From positions 59,622,181 to 59,686,180 of the forward strand of contig NC_058340.1 in assembly GCF_905475395.1 (NCBI RefSeq): a DNA stretch of 64,000 bases, in the 5' to 3' direction. Each line of letters starts with the position of its first letter. Within the stretch, counting starts at the first letter, position 1. Under the pieces are notes generated by a model, which was not told the DNA's origin, ran no database searches, and saw only the letters and a list, made by a program, of their open reading frames with translations. The DNA comes from Chrysoperla carnea (Eukaryota > Arthropoda > Insecta > Neuroptera > Chrysopidae). Positions 23,111 to 35,700 of the stretch are shown here, in pieces. The translations under genes were made by a program, and so were the position numbers.

Positions 23111-26027
23111 CTTTTTTATAACAATATAATTAACTTAATACTTACCTTTACTAAATAATGAATTAATGATAATTTTGCTCTGAAAGAAAAAATAGGGTAG
23201 ATAGAATTTAAATAATAAAACAAAATTTAAAATATATAACGATTTTAACGAAAAATCATATTGTACATTTTCATAAAACAAATTAACAGAGATTCTTCTT
23301 TTCGTATTAAAGTTTTTATACAAAGTAAGTAAAATTCTATATCTTTTATATAATAATAATAAAAATAACTAATAATCTGCCCAACATTTAAAATTTTTCT
23401 TTGTGAGCGTTTCTTACGTTTGTCTTCGTTGATTACGAATCCATTTTAATGATACTTTTTCTATTAGATTAGATATGTTTTTAGGGTTGTCACATTAAAA
23501 TATGCAGAAATAATATAGAGATTAATTTTTTTTAAATTATTTATTTTCAGTGTTTCCCGTAAAATAAAATAAAATATCGTCCACCCTGTGATCAAAACGG
23601 TTTGTTCATATTTTTAATGGAGTAGAGAACCTAAATTATATACGTCAATCTTGATTGTCAATTATATACGTTAGGCTTACCTTTTATGGTAAGTCAAGTA
23701 TGGTAAGTCAGTTACGGGCCTGATGATTTTTTTTGCTACCCCCATCATAAAGTCTACCCTACGATTCATCGGTTAGCCAATCTTTAAAGAGGGTCCAGTT
23801 GGCACAGGTCTTCGGCTTTTTAAGCCTTTACGTTAACCCAAATCACCACCCTATTATCCACATGCCTTTAATTGATTCAAGCTATTACGGATCTGCGAAT
23901 TTTTTTCCCCATTCGCCAACTCTCTGATTATTCTCTTGCCTTTGATGAGGTGTGCGGTTTTTTTCTCTTTACGTTGAATCTGTAATTACGTTCACACCGT
24001 CGAGGGTTATATTTTTTAGGATATTTGCTTATAGTACGGACTTTTGGGGCCCCTACATAGAATTTGACTGTGTATTGTAATTTTATAGGCGTGTATAAGG
24101 TAGTATATAAGGTAGCTGTCTCTCCAAAGTGTTGAAGATTTTATTGAAGAATAAAATGATAAAAAAATTCCCGTTTCGTGACTTAGAAATTTTATCATTC
24201 AACACATGTCATCGACATTTAAAGAATATTTCAAAAAAAAAAAGAAGAACCAAAAGATATAAACTTTATTTACACTTAATTGAGTAAGTATTGTTGCTTG
24301 CATAAAGTGCGTAAAATAAAATTACCAGTAAATAATAATACTTATTTTACAAAATAATTCATTTTATAGTTAGGTCAAAGCCGTTAATTAAGCAGACATT
24401 CGTTTAAAATAAATAAATAATATGATTATAAAGGTATGCACGAACTAACTTATCCATGTAAATAGATTTATTTATGTATTGTCATCAAAATATTTTATGA
24501 TCAATCAAAAAAAGTTATGTTTTTATAACATCTGAAAAGACATAAATGATATTTATAAATATTTTTTATAGTTGTTCTTCGTATTATTTGATGATAGTGT
24601 TAAGTTCTTAGATTCTACCTGAAAGTTTTATAATACTGGGTTAAGTGTTAAGCTCTAGGCGAAATAAAAATTTTTGGAAAACTAAAAATGCAATATTTGA
24701 TTTTTTTTTAAATGTGTGTGTTTTTTTTCAATCTCTAAGGAACTTCGCTTAGCTAACGCAGCTCCTGCGCTACGAATTTTTTTTCATGTGAATTTTGCGT
24801 AGGTTTAACATGATTTAGAATTTAGAGGAAATAAAGAAGTAAATCTTTTAGGGGATTTCAACGTTTCTATTTTATGCCTACTTTCTATGAAGGAACTATA
24901 AAGATTAAATATTCAAGGCCGTGCCTTTGAGTGCAATTAGAGAGGATAATTTTTCCCATTGGTGTGTGATAAACAGTACATTAGCATATTCAGAAATTCG
25001 TCTGATGAAAGGTTAAAATATTTCGAGAGAAGCTTAATTTTAGGATATGTGTTTCAAGGTTTATTATGTTCTAAATTTCAAATTCCGAAACTTATTTGCA
25101 TGTATCATTAAAATGGAAAAATACCGCGTAATTAATCAGAAACTTACTGATCTGCGCTCATATAGTCCTATTCACCATTCACGGCTTGTTTATATATTTC
25201 CATTCTCGGTTTATTAATCACTAAATCGATGATATGCTTAATAAAAACTTTAATATCCACTTGTTCTCAGCAATAGAGAAATATTCGTCAAATTTCATTT
25301 GTTTATAGTATGGTGTAATAAATTTTTACAATCTTGTAAACATAATATAATGATTTTTTCTGTGTACCAGGCAATAATAATTACAAATTGTAATAAAAGT
25401 AATGCCAATTAATTTATTCAAAGTTTGTATGAGAAAAGTATAATAAAACTTGTTAAAAACAATTGGAAACATCATCAACAATACTTTTACAATGCAGAGG
25501 CTAGTGACATCTATGAATATTTCTGAATAGTATCTTTACCTACAATGTGGTTTGAGTCATTGCAGAAAGTTATTGAGTCGTTTATTGCATGAAGGGAAAT
25601 GCGTGATGAGCGGAATTCTCATTAACTAAAATATATAAAAATTTGTTTCTGAATCAAAAATCCAGGGTCGAGAAAACAGAAGTACTAGAAAACTCTGAAA
25701 CAAAAAGATCTACTTCAAATTGAACTACATTTTCATTTTTCTTCATAAATACGTCTAAACTGAGCCTCGAAAAACTATAATAGTTTATTATCATAAACAT
25801 GATAAAATATTAAAAGAAAAAACATAAATAATATTTAATCGAATATATTTTTCAATTTTTATTCGTATATAACAAAACGGTAGTAGTGTCATCCGGACAT
25901 TGGTATTTGAGAAAATTGTAAATATACACAACTGGATTAGAGATAGTTTCTTTTTTTGAATAGATAACCAGAAAGTTTTTAAAAAGATTTGTTTATCCAT
26001 AATGCCATAAAACAGTCCCCATGTTTC

Positions 26028-26944
26028 TTACCATCACATACAGCTTTTTTGAAATTTTTGAATAACTTTAACAACTGAGCCAGATAGGTGTCTATTGCTT
26101 GCCCTTCTGACTACGGATACAAAGTACCCTAGTTCGTATCAAAAGCAGGGACTCTTGTAAATTTTAAAAAAAGTTCAAACAATAACTATACAAATTTTTT
26201 TTTCATAATTAAAAACCCAAATTGTAGTGCAATTTTAACGCTAATCTAAGTGAGCTTTAGACCAATTGAGCAAAAATCAAATTTAGATTATATTTTATTG
26301 TCGTCATTTCCAACGGTGGTGTGGTAGACTTGGTACAGTGTTGGACTTCTAATCCATAGCTTTAGAGTTCAAAGCTCATGCAAGTCGATCACTTGCAATT
26401 GTTCAATTAATACACAACGTGATCTGGAAGTGGTTATCTGAGGAACGCATTACTATGGGCACTGACAGTCTCGACGATAGTACAAGTACGCTAAGAATAA
26501 CCCGTACCAGATCATTCTGTGGCCAGATTGAACGACTGAATTGAAGAACAATTGACGTGCCGTTTAGCGACTGTCTGATGTTGATAACCTCACCATCACA
26601 TGCAGTTTTTTTGAAATTTTTTGAAAAAATTTAAGAACTGAGCCCCAGATAGGTGTCCGTCGTTTGCCCTTCTGACTACGGATACAAAGTACCCTAGTTC
26701 ATATCAAAAGCAGGGACTCTGGTAAATTTTAAAAAAAGTTCAAACCATAACTATACAAATTTTTTGTCATAATTTAAAAAACCAACCCAATTGTAGTGCA
26801 ATTTTAGCGCTAATCTAAGTGACAGTTCCGATTCGTCTCGACGGTAGTACAAGTACGCTAAGAATAACCCGCATCAGATCATTCTGTGGCCAGATTGAAC
26901 AGCTGAATTGAAGAACAATTGATGTGCTGTTAAGTGACTGTCTT
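26028..26944 (+). repeat. Duplicated ~555-bp block with internal deletion in the second copy
   Basis: 26028-26252 (CATCACATACAGCTTTTTTG ... CGCTAATCTAAGTGAGC) is repeated at 26589-26823, and 26465-26582 (CTCGACGATAGTACAAGTAC ... GCGACTGTCTGATG) at 26830-26944. The first copy has an extra middle of about 210 bp (26253-26464) holding a tRNA-like segment; the second lacks it. Identity looks about 90 percent. Nested or tandem SINE-type insertions would explain this. Confidence 0.65.
26315..26400 (+). repeat. tRNA-like SINE head inside the duplicated block
   Basis: GGTGGTGTGGTAGACTTGG resembles a tRNA A-box region and TAGAGTTCAAAGCTC a decayed B-box about 35 bp later. It does not fold into a plausible tRNA by eye. 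Confidence 0.42.
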
Positions 26945-27526
26945 ATACTTACCTTATTTTCTACGAATGAGATGTAATAAAATTGTTGATTCATTTTGGA
27001 AACTTTCTAAAGCAAACAATAAAAAGAAGCCCTAGCAACTTCGAAACAACAAGATATGCATTAATTTGTCCTTTATAAATTAATGCGTTTATCCCTTCAC
27101 TTAGTAATATGAGTATGGATTAAATAAATAGCGGAAAAACTTACGTTATTAGTAGCAGACATACATTTTTGTTTTTCGTTAACAATGAGTAAATTACCCC
27201 GCATATTTTCTATATACATGCTTTAAGCTTTCTAGATTTTGTAAATCAATTTTTAATTTTTCACAAACATCGCGTGGCCACGTTTTATGCTTACCTTACT
27301 TACTTTAAACATACCATAAATCTACATTAAATAATTAATTTTACATAAAATAATTAATTTTAGCTTTTTTAGATCAAATAAATAAATAGTCAGAATATCC
27401 AAGAGATTGAGAAAATGTGAGTTTTATTATGCCAAAAAACCACTCTGTGTTTCACGCTTTCACGTTAATGTTGATAAATAAATTGAACACATAAAGAACG
27501 GTTTTTGCACATACACAAAAAATTCG

Positions 27527-27736
27527 ATGAAAACTTCACACAATGAGAAAACCGCGATGCACGCCATTTATAAACTCGCAGGAAATCAGTTCGAGGCTCA
27601 CATTGTAGTTTATAAAGATATAATGTTTCCGAAAAATTTTAAAACTGTAAAAATAGGTCCCCCGGAAAAGCCGCACGCGGTCGGTTATGAATCATCCTAC
27701 GACAATTTAAAAAAAAACTATACAACATCTGCATGA
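27527..27736 (+). CDS. Unrecognised short ORF, 69 codons
   Basis: Has an ATG at 27527 and a stop at 27734-27736. GC content rises inside the frame (CCCCCGGAAAAGCCGCACGC) compared with the flanks, and the product (FEAHIVVYKDIMFPKNF, GPPEKPHAVGYESSYDNLKK) looks like real protein. No family is recognised. There is no evident promoter or splice context; it may be a remnant exon. Confidence 0.17.
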   Translation: MKTSHNEKTAMHAIYKLAGNQFEAHIVVYKDIMFPKNFKTVKIGPPEKPHAVGYESSYDNLKKNYTTSA

Positions 27737-29132
27737 TTATAATTTATGAAACCGTGAAAACGCCCAGAAAAACTGGAATTTATACAAACTGTAACAGTTG
27801 ATGGACACTTCGACATGCTATTTCCTTCTTTCTTTTGCAAAAAAAATCTGTTCTTCTAAAACTACTGTTTTCCTCCTAAATATCGCCCCGAGTTAAAAAG
27901 CGGACGAGTTAATATTTTACGCCGCACTTACTGTACTTTTTGAGAATATTATGAGAATATTTAGGCTGCAAATAGTAAAATAAAAGACTGCTTATAGAAA
28001 TATAAAATAAGAATTTTAAACTTTATTCAAGAACTGTACAATAAAAAAAATCGTATGGCAATAATAATTTTATAAAATAAATTACAGTAGTTAGGAATTA
28101 GGAATTAAAGAAAAATTATTACAAATTGGAAGGCGTCATAGGTAGGTAAGGGATATTTTGATTAAAATGATCCTGTGCTTTCTAAATGAGAAATGGTTTT
28201 CGGTAGAGCTTTCTAAAATTATAGATTTTAGTAGCCCTCGACGAGTAAAACAAAAATCTCCATAGAGAGAAAGACCTGAAAACTTGGGTTTTTGATGTAT
28301 GGGGTTAGCGATAAATATTAAGCTTTCGAAATTTTATATTTGGCATAATATTCGTCTAGAGTGCCTGGTAGACTTCTATTCTATTTTCATGTATGAGGGG
28401 TACAAAAATAAAAATTTTGATTTGCCAATTTTAGAGTTAGACTTTTTTGGCTAACTCTAGCCTGCGATGTATTTTAGGCTAATATTATGCTAGATGTTGG
28501 TTCCCGACGACCTGTTTTATTAGCTTTTCTTGATTTTTTTCCCGTTACAACCTTTCGCCCAAGTTTTTTAGATTTCTTGCTGTTAATGCTGTTGGAAACT
28601 TTTTAACTACTAGAGAATTTGGTATTACACCCATTTTTTAAAAGTTTTCAATAAGATTCCTTTAAATTTAACATTCACGAATTTCGCGCGTAATTTCATG
28701 AAAAAAAAAATTGTAACTTAAACTATTTAGTTTACACAGCCGAATGACGTACTAACATGGCAGCTACTATTTCATGGGGTTAAAAAAACATATTTAAAAA
28801 ACTGAAAATTTTGAATTGAATTTTATAATTTTTTTTGTTATTTTATGGACTAAAACTAACATATTCTGATTGTTTTTTGTCTAAGCTATCTCAATAATAT
28901 ATTTCTAGATTTTTTCTTACATAGAGTAAAATACCCTATTCAAAATTTTAGTAATTGAAAACCATTTCGCATTTAAAAAAAACGGGAGTTTTTTTACAAT
29001 AAACTTAACAATTACAGTTAAAATGGGTTGATTGTGTTTTATTTTTATACATATTTTGTAGTTTCTTCACAGATCTCCATATCCTACAGGATCTCTCCTT
29101 GGTATATCTTACAGTATCTTTGCTTAACTTAA

Positions 29133-29633
29133 CGTAGTTCCAGCATGGTATTTGCAGTTTCTATGTTAAAGCAATGGTACAATTTTTTTTTCGACAGAAT
29201 TTAACGAAAAATTAAATTTAAGAATTTAATAATGCTTACTATTAATTCCCAAAGTTTCAGAAATTTTGACCGTTTAAAATGGGAAATAATTATGCCAACG
29301 TCCCAATTTCGATCAATTTACGTCAAAATTAATATCTCGAAAGTGAAAATTAATTTCTAAATTTTTTTTTTTAGAATTTTATTGTATAAACATTTTTTTC
29401 TACTTTTTCTTCAATATATAATAATATCATAAAAAATAGTTGGAGAGACCGGACATTTTACATGCTTTAAATGGGACATGACCCTCAAAATCGCGAACTT
29501 TGTCTTTAAATATCTCGCGATCTAAACGGTCAAAAATTATGAAATTTTAGGAATTCATAAATAAAGCTATTATAAACCCGAGAAAAAAAATTCGGCCAAA
29601 TCTGTCGAAAAGTGATTTCATGCTGGTACTACC
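29133..29633. mobile_element. TTAA-flanked MITE with CGTAGTTCCAGCATGG / GGTAGTACCAGCATG ends
   Basis: TTAA lies at 29129-29132 and 29634-29637. The left end CGTAGTTCCAGCATGG pairs with the right end read inward, GGTAGTACCAGCATG. The arms continue to match (TTTCGACAGA, TTTTGACCGTTTA). 501 bp, no coding frame. TTAA duplication is typical of elements moved by piggyBac-type transposases. Confidence 0.65.
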
Positions 29634-30330
29634 TTAAAACAAAATCTGAAATCAACATTGCAAGACACCTATTATTCATTATTCTAGCCTAGAGAGAGAT
29701 TCTAGTCTAGTTTTGTGGAAAAACAGCACTAGTTTTTCGTATTTGAAATGTTATAAAAAAATTAATTCGATTGTATGACAAATCGTACTTATAAAATTAT
29801 TGGCAAATATTTTTATAATTACAAAAAATACATAAACAATAACAAAAATATTAAATAAATAATTAATATCCAAATCATAAAAATTACGTATACGAAAAAT
29901 ACGTATTGCTGGAAAGCGATACTGATTACAAACCGAGTAGATGAATTAACTGCAATTATTCGATTTCTAATCATTTTTTCATAAAATATTTAGGTACTTG
30001 TATCGAAAGAATAAAGCAAAAATTAAAATTCGATGAACAATAAGCCTTGAAATGCAAAAAAAATGATTATCTTTTTGAGATATTTTCCTCCGTATTCATT
30101 TAATCCGTAATGTGCCGACCACTTGTAAGGTATACACACTTACGGTACTCCAACGGTGATCTGAAAACTACTGCAAATATCTATTCTGTTGTTTTTGCAT
30201 TCAATTTGTGATAAAAATATAAGAATGGAAGGGGTAATAATAAAGCTTTGAATTACAAAGTTGATTTCTATAAAAAATCTCAACAAATTGTTGAAAACTT
30301 TTTTTCAAAAGCCGACTAGGTTATGTAGAA

Positions 30331-30541
30331 CAGGCTAAGGCGAGTTATTTTAAGTCGAAGTCACCATTGTTATTACTTTATTATACTTTATTGTGTGTCT
30401 CTTTATCCGAATTGCTCATAGAGTAGGAACCGAGACGGGTATACGACTCTTCTATCTCAGTTTCTCAATAGTAATGAAATAGGTAGAAAAAAAATGTTGT
30501 CGCTCAGAGGGACTTCTCTGAGCCGCGTTTGCCCACGCCTG
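30331..30541. mobile_element. hAT-type MITE (211 bp) with 8-bp target duplication
   Basis: The perfect direct repeat ATGTAGAA (30323-30330, 30542-30549) flanks an element beginning CAGGCTAAGGCG and ending GTTTGCCCACGCCTG. The right terminus, read inward as CAGGCGTGGGCAAAC, is a familiar hAT-superfamily end; the left is a diverged version. A small hairpin (GCTCAGAG...CTCTGAGC) sits at 30502-30523. No transposase. Confidence 0.75.
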
Positions 30542-31504
30542 ATGTAGAATAAGGAACAGATAAATTTTTTCTCTTGATTTCTACCGATTTTATGGCTTGA
30601 TTAAATATCTTTATGAAAACATTTAACACCTGCAGCAAGTAAATATTTTCTTGAACTAAAAATGGTTTTTTTTTTTGCTATCATGTTAAGAACATATTTT
30701 CTTGCAACTATAATCAACTAGTTCTTTTTTTACTCTATATCGGATCGGATCACGATTTACTGTTTATTTAAGCTATTTATCTAGGCTATTGTCAGTTTAA
30801 TTAATCGAAAACATCAACTCAAATATTAAAATGCTTTTATCTCAAGGTAGGAAATTACGTCCTTCATGCAGCTAACTCCTCAATAGTCTGAGTTTGTGAA
30901 AGCTCATAAATCTCGTTTAATAATAAAAAAACATCATTTTTGAAGTCGAAATGAATTAAATGCGTGTCATTTAAATTTTAATATTTAAACTAAAAGTTTA
31001 TCACTCTCTAAAAGTCGTTTAGTATCCGCGTATTTTCCATAATATACATTTCACAAAAATTAAGATCGTTTTAATTTCAATTAACTCGCAGCAATGTTCA
31101 AAAAAAACTTTGTGTAACAGATTATTTCCAATCCACCGCTTCTGGTGATCTCAGCCAAACTGAACAAACATTTCTTTTTAATGAACGACCAAAACCATAT
31201 TTTCAACAGAAACCGAAATTTGTGCTTTGTTTAGGGTTGAGACCGACACCAAAACCTATTGATTTTTTAATTCATATTATATGTCTTGAAATTTTAATTA
31301 GTAAAAAATATTTTGATGCAATATTAATGGGGTTTTTAACCTCCGTTTCTCTAACATATACGTCTAAAACGAGGCAACCCATATCATAATTTTTTTAATC
31401 TTTATTTATTAAAATACATCCGTATACAATTATGATGTGGGTGGACAATTGAACAAAGACAGTGGGATCAATTTTACTGTCCCATTAATTATAATTGTTC
31501 ACAC

Positions 31505-31582
31505 TGCTGCTGCTTGGATTCGAACCCGCAACCTAAGTATAAGGAGACAAAGTCGATTGCGCCTCGGTTACTTAGCCTCCTT
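31505..31582 (-). repeat. tRNA-like SINE head
   Basis: The minus strand contains GGCTAAGTAACCGAGGCGCAAT and, downstream, TTAGGTTGCGGGTTCGAATCC, with a perfect B-box (GGTTCGAATCC). The region following in that orientation does not complete an acceptor stem, so a SINE is preferred over a tRNA gene. Confidence 0.45.
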
Positions 31583-31723
31583 TGATTCATTATGTAAAAT
31601 GTGTCATCGTTTTTAAGCTAAACTAGTCGAAAGCAAACCGAAACTGAACTTTTGGTCGGACACTAATTTCTTTATATCAAATTTAATCGAAAGAAATACT
31701 TCATTTATTCATTGCTTAATTAA

Positions 31724-32277
31724 GGTAGTTCCTCCGCGACCGTCCAGTCAAAAAGTTTTGGACTAATACTATCATTCAGTGCGTTAACTGTGCTATGACT
31801 ATTATACATATACAATATATTATTTTCAACAGACTGTAGTTACACACAATTATATCTTCTATTCGTATACACACACATACTTTCATATATACCTTTAACA
31901 TTAGTTTTTATATGCTTTCCACAAAAATCATCGCTAAAACGAGTTATTAATTTAAGTTTTTTATCGAAACTATATGGTAAATAATTTTTATTTTTATTTA
32001 TATATTTTCTAAATATAGTATTCTACATTATATTAGTTTTTCATAGAGATGGTGGACGTCATTCATTGGTAAATAAATATAATATTTGTAAATTTGTGTA
32101 TTTTTATACACTTCTCCCATGTACACGTACAAATTGCGTCACTTTTAATTGCTAATATCTCATGAATGGCATGGTAAATCATCTTCTAATTTTAACAGCA
32201 AGTGTATTATGAATTAAATATTTTATATTCTGAGTTTTGAGAAATTCTTGGAATATCACTTTCGTGTAGGTACTACC
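31724..32277. mobile_element. TTAA-flanked MITE with GGTAGTTCC / GGTAGTACC ends
   Basis: TTAA lies at 31720-31723 and 32278-32281. The left end GGTAGTTCCTCCGCGA is the imperfect inverse of the right end (GGTAGTACCTACACGA read inward). 554 bp, AT-rich inside, no coding capacity. It is just downstream of the LHFPL stop codon and may supply part of that gene's 3' flank. Confidence 0.65.
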
Positions 32278-32548
32278 TTAATATAATAATAAGCATTACT
32301 TTGGAAGATAATTTTCAAACAATGAATAAATGGACATCAGTTCATAAAATATGGGATAATATCACAAGACCTAATGCCAAACTTAAGCCCGGATATTGTA
32401 ACAAAAGTCAATTTTTCTGGACATTGCTACGCAACTTAAAACTTTTGTTAATGACTATATAATACAATGAATTTAAAAAAAGAAAAACAATAACATTAAC
32501 AACATTTCAAAAAAAATTTCGTTTTTAACATTTTTAGTATGGTGATTT

Positions 32549-32763
32549 TTAAAGTTGAAAGTTATGAATACTTGTTGAATATTCAGGACGATGATAACTA
32601 TGTTTAGAACGTGCTGTACGACTTGAAAATTGTGAATATGTATCGTCTGCTGAATGTCCTGGTGGTCCTGGATGCATTAATAATACTGGATGAAGATTTA
32701 ATGATTTTCTTGAACCGCCAGCAACACTATGAGCATCAGTTATATATGCACTGTTGACTTCAC
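32549..32763 (-). CDS. Tmhs: LHFPL exon 3: cytoplasmic C-terminal tail
   Basis: 215 nt; acceptor GTTTTAG. Completes Gly221 and reads EVNSAYITDAHSVAGGSRKS, then LHPVLLMHPGPPG and a Ser/His/Arg-rich end SIHNFQL before TAA at 32551-32549. Loss of hydrophobicity fits a cytoplasmic tail. Confidence 0.88.
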
Positions 32764-35700
32764 CTAAAACAAAAAAACGATTGTTAGTATCTATAAATCA
32801 CTTTTTATTAAAATTCGTATAATACAATAAATCTGCTAAGTTGGAAGCTGGGTTAATTATTGAAGTACCATGTATTGACAGTTATGTACATGTCACACAT
32901 ACATAATTGATAATCCCATATTAATACATACTATAAAATTTTCATTTAATGTGTGCCCTCGTCAGTAAGCAGTGATGTTTACAAAAAAATGTTTCAAACA
33001 AAAGTTATTTATTTTTTGATAAGGAACATTTTTTATATTTAAACTTCTGTTCTACCTCTAACGGTTAACAAGATGGGTCATACGGACCCAAGACCCAATT
33101 GACCTATGTTGTTCATTTACGAACTTGACGCTGTAAAAATTTTTGCTTGGTATCTTTTTTCGTTTTTGACCTATCGAGTTGACAGACGGACGGACAACCG
33201 AACATAGACTAATTAGGTGATTCTATGAACATCTATACCAAAATTTTTTTCGTCGCATCAATATTTTTAAGCGTTACAAACTTGGGACTAAACTTAATAT
33301 ACTATGTATATTTCATATATACATGGTATAAAAATTGGATAGCATGTTAGGAAGAGTAAATTTTATCTTATTAGGCTTCTTTTTTTAGTTTTTTTACACT
33401 TGTTAGTTGTTAGATGCACAAAGAAATGAAAAAAAGCATCTCATAATATGAGAATTAATTAGTCTTTTTTTTCTTTACAAAGTTCATGAATAAATTATTG
33501 TTTGCAACAATATCAGTGTACTGTTAATTTAACAATTGTTTATTATAACAATTGCATACATGAGAAAATTTTAAATTTTTTCATTATATATGATTTATGT
33601 GAGAAAATTCTTTCAAACAAAAAAAGCCTACACACATAGTTAATTAATTTTTTTAAATAATTATCTATCTAGGCAACAGTTTTGAGTTACAATGTTTTAA
33701 ATTAACATATATTTTAATACAACTGTATAATAAATTGAATTTTGCAATGAAACTAAAGTGTGATTTTAAGTAATTCATGGTTATAAAACATGACAAAATA
33801 CTTATGGAATCAGTTCACTTTTATTTTATTTCATTAGACTTAGTCTAAGTTTTTGTATAAAGCATTTTTCTAATCGGTAAAACACATTGCCAACAAAATT
33901 GGCAAAACGTTTGATAAATTATTAGAGACTATGTAATTTTCGTAAATATCGCTCTCAAAAATTGTACATTCAAATTGCAGATGTAATACATGATCATAAT
34001 TTCAACACATTTTTAAGTTTATTTAAAAAAAAACCGTCAAACGATTTAGAGCTAAAATAAGTGAACATTGCTCCGAGAGAATCCTTTCAATAGAGCGAGG
34101 AGTAAAACAAACTAATTCAATATATGAATAAAAAACTGCTTTTGAGCTTATATCAATCAAGATGTTGCAGTCAAAGATAACGAAGATGTTCCAATTAAAT
34201 TTAAAGGATGAAATTTGGAAGTACTATGTTTCTTGCTCAATAGGGGATCGGACAAAATTTTTTATCACTTCAGATGAAGAATTTTCACAACACAAATAGA
34301 AAAGTAAAGTTGGTTTTGAAAAATCTTTACTAGTATGCAAGATATGAACGTTTAAAATTCCTAATTAAACACAGAGAAAGATACCCACGTGTGACGTTAT
34401 ACGTGGGTATCGCCATAGAGATGACATACAAAACGATTTGCTCAAAGGAGATGGGAAACCTTTGAATGCTATCTTCGATTGCTTATAACTTCTTCATTTT
34501 TTAATCAATTTTATTTCCACTTCAAATTTAGTCAAGTCTAGTTTTACATTTTTATGAGTAATATGGCCAATTCGACGTCAGGATTATCCCCTATTAAAGT
34601 AATGATTAATCCATTGTCACTTCCACATCGCGAGAAGTATAAGGATGCCAGGATATTTAAGCAGTTGCTTTATTAGCAAAGCAACTGCTTATCACCCAAT
34701 TAGATGAATAGTAGCTACTTGGGTCCTGTCGATCAACGTGCGTTTTGGCAGGTTTATTCATTTTCGCAATATGTTCGCAATAAGTGACTAGCTTTCAACA
34801 AAGTTACAACATTTTACCACAGAAACTTTATAATAAAATTTAAACAAAATTTTATAATGCAAGCTCCAATCTTAATTTGTATCCGATCTTCAATTACAAA
34901 GTCAGGCAAGAGGAGTAATGAATGACCATTTCTTCGCAATTCTTCTTAAATCGTACCAGTAAAAATTTTATAACAAAAAACCTGCGTGAGACCTTAGATA
35001 CCTTCAGATTTTCAGAGAACAGGACGCAAAGGTTAATCATACCCAATTATTATTATATTATATTCCCGGATTGTCTCAATACAATGCCGAATTAGATAAA
35101 TTATTATAAGCCACAATCATTTTTTTCTAATCTCACTGTGTTTTTGCAATGAAACTTGAATAATTTAATGAATGGATTACTTACTTTCCATCAGTTATAA
35201 GGATGGGCCAATGACATTTAAAATACGTTTTTTTAAAGCAATTGTTTCTTCTATTATTATTTCTATACCACTTCATAAGTTTATAAAATGTGAATAATTT
35301 TGAATGAGTAATTAAATTTCTATGTATATTCAACGTGGTAAAATGATAAATAAATCTTTAAGATAATCGTGAGTTAATGACTTTATCTGAAGAATAAATC
35401 GATCATTAAATATTGATTGAACTACAGTATTTTTATCTAATTCCATGAAATATTAACTTGAAACTGACGATTTAGTACATTCTTTTTAAAATACAATTAT
35501 TAGATTTTCAAATACAATCTGATTATTTATGATGGATGAGAAATATTTTATGAAATAAAGTAATGAAGACTTTTTAAAAATATTTTTTAAATTAATTTTA
35601 TACGAATGAAGATTACTTTAAACAACACTTTTTACCTTTGAAATGTTTTTAAAATTTTAACTCTTATTATAACGCAGTTATAATAATTAAATGTTATAAT

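Larger units (their letters stand above)
18704..32548. other. Spacer between the convergent Poxn and LHFPL genes
   Basis: Both genes end toward this 13.8-kb region, so their 3' UTRs lie at its edges; neither poly(A) site could be placed with confidence. It holds the foldback cluster at 18974-19562, a decayed secreted-protein gene at 20721-21460, MITEs (21792, 29133, 30331, 31724), tRNA-like SINE pieces and a duplicated block at 26028-26944. The stretches 19640-20700, 23340-26000 and 27740-29100 show only AT-rich non-coding sequence. Confidence 0.7.

Noticed and set aside
31505-31582. tRNA gene
   Set aside because: The B-box is perfect but no acceptor stem closes; this and the other tRNA-like segments fit SINE heads better.
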